Source: Achatina immaculata (taxonomy: Eukaryota; Mollusca; Gastropoda; Stylommatophora; Achatinidae). Taken from it: a stretch of 64,000 bases of DNA. A program made the position numbers and the translations under genes. Below, one piece after another: positions 23,801 to 34,700 of this stretch (positions are counted from its first letter, which is position 1; every line of letters begins with the position of its first letter). The stretch lies in assembly GCA_009760885.1 (NCBI GenBank), contig CM019719.1:30544084-30608083 (forward strand). Direction: 5' to 3'. Below the pieces are notes generated by a model, which did no database searches, had not been told where the DNA came from, and saw only the letters and a list, made by a program, of their open reading frames with translations.

Positions 23801-24626
23801 GGTCGTATCTTTGTCTATTTCTGCTATGTCTGAGATCGTATCTTTGTCTATTTCTGCCATGTCTGGGATCGTATCTTTGCCTATTTCTGCCATGTCTGAG
23901 ATTGTATCTTTGTCTATTTCTGCCATGTCTGAGATCGTATCTTTGCTTATTTTTGCCATGTCTGAGATCGTATCTTTGTCTACTTCTGCCATGCCTGGGA
24001 TCGTATCTTTGCTTATTTCTGCCATGTCTGGAATCGTTTCTTTGCTTATTTCTGCCATGTCTGGAATCGTTTCTTTGCCTATTTCTGCCATGTCTGAGAT
24101 CGTATCTTTGCCTATTTCTGCCATGTCTGAGATCGTATCTTTGTCTATTTCTGCCATGTCTGGGATCGTATCTTTGTCTATTTCTGCCATGTCTGGGATC
24201 GTATCTTTGTCTATTTCTGCCATGTCTGGGATCGTATCTTTGCTCTCTTTCTGCTCTTCAGTTGTTTTTTTTCCCTCACAGCGTTTACATGATAGTTCAG
24301 TCAGATTTTCTCATCGAATCTGTGCGTAGAAATTAAACATTTATTTCTTGTTACTTGGAGGGGTAATTTTTCTTCTCCACATATTTAAAGTTTGTCCTCA
24401 CCGATACATTGGATCGCTCTAGGCTTCGAATCATGATAGAGCGAGGGAAAACATATAAAAACGTATTTACAGGTTTCTCATTTTATGCGCGGGGTTGCGG
24501 CACTAGCGAAATTGGCGCAAAATCGATCCAGTATATTACGGAGTGAACGGGACGTGCTTCAAATGTCCAGAAATGTTTGTTTTCCCAATAAAAGCATGTT
24601 AACATAAGGTTTTAAAAAAAATTAAT

Positions 24627-24676
<50 letters not shown>

Positions 24677-26657
24677 TTGTATATGTATATCCGAAGTAGA
24701 TGATACAATTTTTGTAGTGCCATTGTATTGATCTCTTTCAGCAACTTTAGTTCTGCGATGATGGCCCTGGCTGAGGGCCATCCACAGATGAAAGGGTGGG
24801 CTGAGGATCGTTTCAGTTTCCCAAAATTTAAATCCAGAGTTGTGTGCCGTGCCTGTCTTTTCCTGTCACTAAGGAATGCGTAATAAAGTGCTAAAGTTTC
24901 ATTTAAACTCCTTCTTACAAAGTCACTTCTCTCCCAGACATGGTAAGTTTCCTAACACTCTTTAGTCAAGGAGTAAGCATTGACAAGAAATTGTTTACCG
25001 GGGTCAGTTTTTATTATCTTCACCGTACATGCACGTTCATATCTCTTTTTCTCGACTTGAAATCGAACTTGATATCAAACATCTGCCCCCAGATGTTCAA
25101 CAAAATCTGCTACTTCTTCAGTAGAAAGACCTTTTTTTTTCCTTCTTTTATTCTATCATCAATCAATTCCAAGATGTTATCTCCCGTAAAGGCATCCAAT
25201 CCAATATTTCTTGCAAACTTGTAAACATCTCGTATGACTGCAGCGTTCTCCTTCCCCGGCTCAGATCCTTCAAATTCGTTCTTTGACTCGACGGAAGTTC
25301 CTTTTAAACTAGATCGAGAAGAGACCTTTCTGTGGGCGACGTCAGTGAAATGGATGACTTTAAAATCATACCACGCTTTGTGCTAACACACTGGCCATTT
25401 TCTTCAAGGTACGCAGAATACGATTTGAAAGCTGCTACTACGCCCTCTTCCATCGGCTGTAGAACAGATGTTGTGGTTGAGATGCATGTAAACTACGTTT
25501 ACTTTAAGTTTTATTTGAACTTATCAAAATTTAGTGGATGGCCAGGATCATTGTCTAACTGAAGAATAACTGTGGGTGGAAAACAATTCTCACCGCAGAA
25601 GATGTACACAACAGGTCAAAAATTGAATGTGCACCAGGCACTAGTTTTGTATCTGAATTGTTAGGATATAGCACCTATCACTTTAAAACACACGATAATT
25701 ACGAATTTTTTTTTACAAAGAACACGGAGAAAGGATAATATTTTTGCTTATTTCCGCCATGTCTGGGATCGTATCTTTGTCTATTTCTGCCATGTCTGAG
25801 ATCGTATCTTTGTCTATTTCTGCCATGTCTGAGGTCGTATCTTTGTCTATTTCTGCTATGTCTGAGATCGTATCTTTGTCTATTTCTGCCATGTCTGGGA
25901 TCGTATCTTTGCCTATTTCTGCCATGTCTGAGATTGTATCTTTGTCTATTTCTGCCATGTCTGAGATCGTATCTTTGCTTATTTTTGCCATGTCTGAGAT
26001 CGTATCTTTGTCTACTTCTGCCATGCCTGGGATCGTATCTTTGCTTATTTCTGCCATGTCTGGAATCGTTTCTTTGCTTATTTCTGCCATGTCTGGAATC
26101 GTTTCTTTGCCTATTTCTGCCATGTCTGAGATCGTATCTTTGCCTATTTCTGCCATGTCTGAGATCGTATCTTTGTCTATTTCTGCCATGTCTGGGATCG
26201 TATCTTTGTCTATTTCTGCCATGTCTGGGATCGTATCTTTGCTATTTCTGCCATGTCTGGGATCGTATCTTTGCTCTCTTTCTGCTCTTCAGTTGTTTTT
26301 TTTCCCTCACAGCGTTTACATGATAGTTCAGTCAGATTTTCTCATCGAATCTGTGCGTAGAAATTAAACATTTATTTCTTGTTACTTGGAGGGGTAATTT
26401 TTCTTCTCCACATATTTAAAGTTTGTCCTCACCGATACATTGGATCGCTCTAGGCTTCGAATCATGATAGAGCGAGGGAAAACATATAAAAACGTATTTA
26501 CAGGTTTCTCATTTTATGCGCGGGGTTGCGGCACTAGCGAAATTGGCGCAAAATCGATCCAGTATATTACGGAGTGAACGGGACGTGCTTCAAATGTCCA
26601 GAAATGTTTGTTTTCCCAATAAAAGCATGTTAACATAAGGTTTTAAAAAAAATTAAT

Positions 26658-26715
<58 letters not shown>

Positions 26716-29335
26716 TTGTATATGTATATCCGAAGTAGATGATACAATTTTTGTAGTGCCATTGTATTGATCTCTTTCAGCAACTTTAGTTCTGCGATGA
26801 TGGCCCTGGCTGAGGGCCATCCACAGATGAAAGGGTGGGCTGAGGATCGTTTCAGTTTCCCAAAATTTAAATCCAGAGTTGTGTGCCGTGCCTGTCTTTT
26901 CCTGTCACTAAGGAATGCGTAATAAAGTGCTAAAGTTTCATTTAAACTCCTTCTTACAAAGTCACTTCTCTCCCAGACATGGTAAGTTTCCTAACACTCT
27001 TTAGTCAAGGAGTAAGCATTGACAAGAAATTGTTTACCGGGGTCAGTTTTTATTATCTTCACCGTACATGCACGTTCATATCTCTTTTTCTCGACTTGAA
27101 ATCGAACTTGATATCAAACATCTGCCCCCAGATGTTCAACAAAATCTGCTACTTCTTCAGTAGAAAGACCTTTTTTTTCCTTCTTTTATTCTATCATCAA
27201 TCAATTCCAAGATGTTATCTCCCGTAAAGGCATCCAATCCAATATTTCTTGCAAACTTGTAAACATCTCGTATGACTGCAGCGTTCTCCTTCCCCGGCTC
27301 AGATCCTTCAAATTCGTTCTTTGACTCGACGGAAGTTCCTTTTAAACTAGATCGAGAAGAGAGACCTTTCTGTGGGCGACGTCAGTGAAATGGATGACTT
27401 TAAAATCATACCACGCTTTGTGCTAACACACTGGCCATTTTCTTCAAGGTACGCAGAATACGATTTGAAAGCTGCTACTACGCCCTCTTCCATCGGCTGT
27501 AGAACAGATGTTGTGGTTGAGATGCATGTAAACTACGTTTACTTTAAGTTTTATTTGAACTTTATCAAAATTTAGTGGATGGCCAGGATCATTGTCTAAC
27601 TGAAGAATAACTGTGGGTGGAAAACAATTCTCACCGCAGAAGATGTACACAACAGGTCAAAAATTGAATGTGCACCAGGCACTAGTTTTGTATCTGAATT
27701 GTTAGGATATAGCACCTATCACTTTAAAACACACGATAATTACGAATTTTTTTTTACAAAGAACACGGAGAAAGGATAATATTTTAAATGCTTGTCTTAG
27801 CTCTGCGTTGATTGGTCAGAATTGCATCGGTGACGATACAAATGGTGGAAATATGAACTATGCCCGCGTTCACAATAATTTGTAAAAAAAAAAGGAATTC
27901 CCGTTTCCATGCCATTAAGGCATATTGGGGAATACGGTGTTAGGCCCGTATTTTCCATGACTATTGGCACATGAAAATGTGATGTGGTCAGTCTGGCCAC
28001 TTTATCTTTCCAGATTTTATCTGGTACCCATTTTTAGAGGCTGGATGAACCCAGGGGGCTTTTTGGTGTGTACCAGAAAAAAATCCCAGTGCTGGAACCC
28101 GGTACCACAGGATTAGTAAGCCAAGCGCCTAACTACTCAGCTTGGAATTTGCAAAACTTGGAATTTTTAATATTTTTTAAAATTTTAAGTAAATTTCAAA
28201 CCACCATTACATCAAATGTCGTAAATCAAATAAACGTAAATCAAATCAGCGTAGAATTAGGGCAGTCAGTATTCAGAGAAACCTTTACGATAAAAAATAA
28301 AAGTGTTACAAGTGTAGAAAAAAATAAGATGATCGACAGCAGAGAGTGCACAAAACCAGCGAAATACTCTTTTTTTTTTCTAAATGAATCCTACTCGCCT
28401 CCGAGTGTACTGAAGATTGTTGTTGATGATGAAGATGATGACACTGACAGCGGCAACAATGACAGTGTAACGAAAAACTACGTGGATAAAATAAAAAGTC
28501 TAGTTAAACAATTATGTGTAATCTTTAATAACAATTTCGGTAACTTGAGGAGATAAAAAAGACAAGGTATTGTTTTAAATAATCTTGTCATTCGCATGTT
28601 GCACTCACTTCAGAACCTCTCGGCGTTAGCTCAAACAGGACGATAGATGAAGATGAGAACTTTACTTTTTTGTTTTTTCTTTTTGTTCACTTAAACTATC
28701 TGGAACTGGCGGCCTGAGCAATTATCAAATGGAGCAGTTTAGACACTCGAAACCATGAAAGATGTGAAATGTGGTATTTTATTATCTTGATGAAAATCTG
28801 TCTTCCTGGTGCTATTCATCGGTGTATGCCTCGTAGCATTTGTGTGTCCTAGGGGTGCCAAGTATTACTGCCTTCACACTTCTAAGCCAATGTAGCATTT
28901 CAAGCAGGGATGCCAGACATGACCTCGCTGCCTTTGTTTGCACAGGGAAGCCTCAGCTGCCAATTTTTTCGAGGCTTGGTGAACTCCACTGCCGATCGGT
29001 CCGAACAAATTCCACCCGAGTGCAAAATCGAACCGGGTACCTTCTTATCAGAAATAAAGTGCACTGACCACTACGCCACCTCAGTACCTCAGTGGAGGTT
29101 TTGATTTCCGGCTCTGTCGCTGAAATTCTTTGCTTCATGTAACTTTCAGAGCACTCATTGTTGACGTGGAATGTTGATGTGGAATGTTAATATATTTTGT
29201 TAAAAGTGATTTACACACGTACATTATATACTTGAGTTAATCCTAGAGGAGCTTTTCGAGCAAAGGAAAATTACGTGTGAATTAATCTCTTGAACAACGA
29301 TATATCAATTATATAAACTGATAGGCTGAGCACCT

Positions 29336-29415
<80 letters not shown>

Positions 29416-30134
29416 AATGATCTTTATTTTCAAAGAGTGGAGATTTGGGCACACGCAAGGTCGTCTTACATTATTTCCATTTTTCATTCTTTCCACACAC
29501 TCGATTTAATATAAGTATATTATATAAGTATATAATTGCATTAAAAATATCAAAGAATGCAAAACAAAACTGTTACATTCACAGATATAAGACAGTGAAG
29601 TATTACATTCATAAATATAAAATAATGAACTACACGAGAGGTAACTAATCTAAGAAGATAGCTCGCACACACACACATGCACATACACATACACACACAC
29701 GCACACAAATACATTTTCAATGCAGTTCTTGTGGCATCACATTCTAGAACTATGTTCTTTTAGAACAGAAATCGCTGGCTGGCGAGTTATGGGATGAGAG
29801 GGTATTAGATATTATATGCAGGTATATAATTCTTACATCTTTCCCGTGCCGTTAAACGTCACATAGGGCTCACATGGTAGTTCGCCAAGTTTTCCTGTTT
29901 TCGGCCAATTTTTAAACCTCTTCAAGAGATTTTATGCCTACTAATTTGGCATCTCTTAACAATGTCCTCTTTAGAGTGTCACATGGTCGACCTTTTTTTT
30001 TTTAGTCTGTTGTATTCCACTTGATAGATTGTCTTAGGATTCTGATTGTTTCTCCTCATTACGTGACCGACATATGTCCGTCTCCTTTTAGACATATAAT
30101 TACAAGCAAGTAAATAATGAAGAAGGCTTGAGTT

Positions 30135-30166
<32 letters not shown>

Positions 30167-31682
30167 AGTACAGCCACGAAGAGTGTTAAAATAATGAAGA
30201 TGATGCTGACATTGCTAATGACGATGATTAGACATTTTTCATCATTTTTATTTATGTATAACTGTATAAATCTTCATGAAGATCTATGAGGAAGTTGAAT
30301 CTTTTTTTCAACAGCCTCCATTAATAAATACCAAACTTCTTTCAACAAGATATTTTATTAACTACAGTAGAACGCCGATAATCTGTGAGACCTGGACACT
30401 TAACAAAACAGCTGAGAAACACATAAATGCATTTGAATGTAAATGCTACGAAAGAATTCTTCAAGTATTATGGACGCATAAAAGCACAAATATATCCATA
30501 CTACAAGAACTTAATATTGAAGAAGGCTGGCTAGTAAAGGGGATTAAAGAGAAAAAACTTAAATATTTTGGACACATTAAACGTCATGATAATTTAGAGA
30601 AGACTGCCTTGGGAGGATACATGATGGGAAGAAGAAAGAGAGGAAGACCAAAACGAAGATAGCTGCAAGATATCGTTGATAATCTGCATATGGATGCATC
30701 AACAGCAGGGCATCTTGCTTACAACAGAGAGGCCTACAGGAGTGCTGTTATGGAGGCAAAGTTCCGCAAGGGACATGCAAATGAATGAACGACTGAACGT
30801 CGATTATCCGAGTGTGAATTATCTGGAACCACTCCTGTACCAAATAATAATAATAATAATAATATAGTTTTGAGTCCAAAAAAATAATGTATAATTTTCA
30901 GTCCAAAAGAGTTTGAAACTGGGAATGCTAGTGTCACGAAAGTTCTCAACACTCTCTGAGCTTTGGCTTAGTCTTTAAGATGGCGCTGCAGATGGCGTAC
31001 TAACTAGCCGTAGGCTTAACTGTAAAACTGGGTACGTTCGTGCATGTTTGATTATCCGAACCATTTGATTAACCGAACCACCTTGGTCCTAGTGTAGTTC
31101 GGACAATCAACGTTCTACTCTCATTATTTTTTTTCTTTAACATAATCTAGTGAATGATTCAGTCAATGGGATGGCGTTAAAACAACTCCACCATTTAGAA
31201 AGCCTTCGACACAATAAAATCCTAGTAGAGACTAGTAAATCAGTTATCAGTCATTATGTAACGGTATATGAAACTAAATACATAAATATACACAAAACTA
31301 CTGCAGTAGAGTTGTAATAGCAAGTATTTAGAGGTTAAAAAAAGGTAGAACAGATTTATTCTTAAACGGAACAAACATTATTTTTGATGATATTATTTTA
31401 AATTAGACTGACTTTATATGATTTAGTGATGTAAATGAGAGAGCTGTTGGTATTTGAAGTACAGTGAAATAGATTTCATTACATTCAGTTTGTCTCTCTT
31501 CACTCACTCTCTGACAGCAACGAGAATGGAACGACCCCTTTGCGATGTTCAGTAACGAAAGCCTAGCCGCCATGACACCTTCAACGCCGCTGCCAGAGGA
31601 CGTGAACTGTCACGTTGAAATCCGTGTAGTGAGTTTCAAAAGTGCCTTTGATAAAGATGTTATTCATCATCATCCTGTGGCG

Positions 31683-31713
<31 letters not shown>

Positions 31714-34700
31714 GAAGCTTAAGTGCCCAGGGCACATGGGGCTTCCGCAAGGGTTTTCCACAAATGCCTGTCCTTCGCCTTTTTTTCTGCTCTTGCCCAG
31801 GTGAGCCCTCTATTGCTCAACATCCTTTCTGTTGTTCTTCTCCATGTCTCTTTTGGTCTACCCTTGCTTCTGTTCCCCTGTGGTGTCCATCTTAGTGCTA
31901 TTTTTGGTAGTGAGTTGTCAGTCATTCGGAACACATGTCCCAACCATCGCCAGCGTCTTTCCTCAATAATTGTTGTCAGTGGTTTCATCTGCATTTCTGC
32001 TAATAAGATGTTATTTCTTATGGTCTTTGGCCAAAATATTTTCCAAATTCTTCGTAAACATTTAGTCTGGAAAGAATTCAACTTGTTTTCTATGGTTTTG
32101 GTGATTTTCCAGCATTCACTTCCATGGAGTAGTACACTTAGAACATTACTCTTAAATATCCTGATTTTCATATTTATGCTTAATTTTTTTTATTTCCATA
32201 TAGTCTGCAGCATTGCAAAAGCCTAGTTTGCTCTAGTAAGTCTGCTGTTGATGTCCTCTGTGCTGTCTCCATTTTCTACTACTCTGCTGCCAAGGTATAC
32301 AAATTCGTTGACCTCCTCCACTAACTTGTTATCTACTCTGAGTACATTTCTATTGTTCACATTTTGCTTCATTAACTTTGTCTTTCCTACGTTGATCTTT
32401 AGTCCTATGTTGTTTGCATTCTGAGTTAGCTTGTTTATTTTATCTTGCATATCTTTGTGACTGCTTGATAATAGACAAATGTCGTCCGCAAAGTCAAGGT
32501 CCTCCAGCACTGTGTCAAGGGTCCATTGTAATCCTCTGCGTTTGTCTGATGTTGCCTCCTTCATTAACCAGTCTACTGCCATGATAAATAATGTTGGTGA
32601 TAGTACACATCCCTGTTTCACTCCTGTTTGTACCCTAAAGCTGCTGGTGGTATGTTCTCCACAGATAACTTTGCACTGAAAACCCTCGTATAGGGCTTTG
32701 ATTACATTAACTATTTTATGGGGGAGGCCATGCCATCTTAGGATTTTCCACAGTGCATATCTGTTGACACTGTCAAAGGCTTTCTCAAAATCTATGAATA
32801 ATGCATATGTTGTGCTATGCCACTCATTTGCCTGTTCTAATATTTGTCTAAGTACAAATATGTGGTCTATGCATGATCTTCCTTTGCTAAATCCTGCCTG
32901 CTCTTTCCGAAGTTTTTCCTCATCATCATCCTGTGCCGTCTACCTAGGATATTTTGACTGCACTGGCCTTCCACCTTGCTCTCTGCACTGTTTTCACGGT
33001 GTACGCAAACTAAGTTGAATCCAGTCCGTCTCTCTAGGTTTTGTCCAGCGAATCCATATCATTGATGTCTTCTTGTATTCGTGGCCGAGTTGACAGTGAT
33101 TTGGCCTCTCCTGACTAGGCTGTTTCTGGTCCTACTTAAGGCCGTGTTTAAAGCCACAATAATTTTATCATAGTTTGTCATTCTGTCATTTCTAAGGCAT
33201 TTTATCTGTTTCTTAAGCCTTATCGTACATATTTTTTATCTGTTGTACAGGTAAGACTGGAAAAATAGAAGACAGAGCACTTTAGACGTGAGAGAAAAAA
33301 AAATGACAAAGTGTTTTTCAAGTGCTAATCATACAACACTATACTAAAGCACTTTACTGCAAAGCAAGCCTAGTTCTTTCCATTTTTTTTTCTTCTTCTA
33401 AATTTGTATCTTTCACCTTTCTGAAGGCAGAGTTTTATATAGAAGTTAGTCCAATCCCTCTATAGTGCAAAGCAGCGTGGAGCCGTCACTGAGTCAGACC
33501 TATATTGTTGTTAATGTTTGATCTCCTTTTAATGAGAACTAGAAACTTAACTGGCGATGCCGTGATGAAGCAGTTTGCAGTTAGAACCTCATACAATATG
33601 GAGAGAGTGTTGGCATGGACTTACTTACAAAAATTTGGAGCGTATTTCAAACTGGTTGGACCACAGCTGTAAAACTGTGCTTATTCCACGTAGCCAGCCC
33701 GAGGCACTGTGAGACAACATGATTGGCGTGAAAGCAGGATGAGTGCTACAGTGGCGTAGTGGTTAGTGTGTTTGTCTCTCTCAGAACGAGGTCATTGGTT
33801 CACGTCCAGCTGGAGGGATCCGAGTCACCTGCATGTGGAGATGGGTGCCCTTTTCCTGGACCTGACAGGGCGGCAAAGGGAGAAGCTGGATGCGTCATTA
33901 TATCGTGTGCTGACACGAAGGAAAATATCGGTACTAAAACCGTAACCTTGGATGCCTCTATAGTATAACAGGGCTACTTCGACCTTTTTTTATTTCAGAA
34001 AGCAAAATGTAGACTTAATCATCTCCTCCTCCTCCTCCTTCTTCTTCTTCTCCTTCTTCTTTCCGAGTCATCAAGACTCATTGCTGCAGATAAAGTTCGC
34101 ATCCTTTCCTCTCTATTCCTGATCTTCTCTCTGCAGTTGGTGACACCAATTTCTTTTATATCCTCTTCTATGTTCTGTGGAAAATGTAGGCACTAACACC
34201 ATATCCCTATGTGCCTCTAAGGCATAACAGGATTACCTTTATATTTTTTATGTTCTGTCTTGATCTACCATTTGGTCCTGTTTCCCTCATATCTTGTGCA
34301 TACATAATTTTCGTTTGTCTGTTCTCTTACATTCTTTCTACATCCCCCAGCCAGCGTAGTCTGTTCAGTTTCAAGACATTTATAATTCGTTGGGATTTAA
34401 ATAAACTGTTCATTTCAGTGTTCTTTCTAGCTCTCCATTCTCCACTGTTGGTATCCTTTATGGGCCTAAAGATTTTTCTTAGGATCTTGTTCTCAAAGAT
34501 CTGCAATTGTTGTTCATCTTTCTTTGTTGTACTCCACTTTTCTGATCCATACATGACGGCTGGTCTTATTATAGTTTTGTAGATTGTTATTTTGGTGTTT
34601 TGGGACAGGATTTTGGATTTTAACACGTGTTGCAAGGCGAAGTGTATTTTATTCCCTATCTGTACTCTGCTTTTAATTTCCTCGCGTACTGTGTTGCTTC

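Larger units (their letters stand above)
25743..27783. repeat. 2.03-kb tandem duplication, right copy
   Basis: Near-identical to 23711-25742. Differences include one missing base in a satellite unit near 26241, a longer (TA)n run, and small indels in A/T runs. After 27783 the sequence becomes unique. Confidence 0.93.

Noticed and set aside
16035..24245. CRISPR-like regular array
   Set aside because: Units are directly tandem with no unique spacers and the context is eukaryotic.
28068..28556. 162-codon frame with an acidic patch as a host gene
   Set aside because: It starts inside a SINE, is AT-rich with low-complexity residues, and has no splice or paralogue support. Kept only as an unassigned spacer note.
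33752..33807. tRNA gene suggested by A and B boxes
   Set aside because: No acceptor or anticodon stem could be paired by eye, and the same head recurs in at least five places with a common non-tRNA body, so it is a SINE head.
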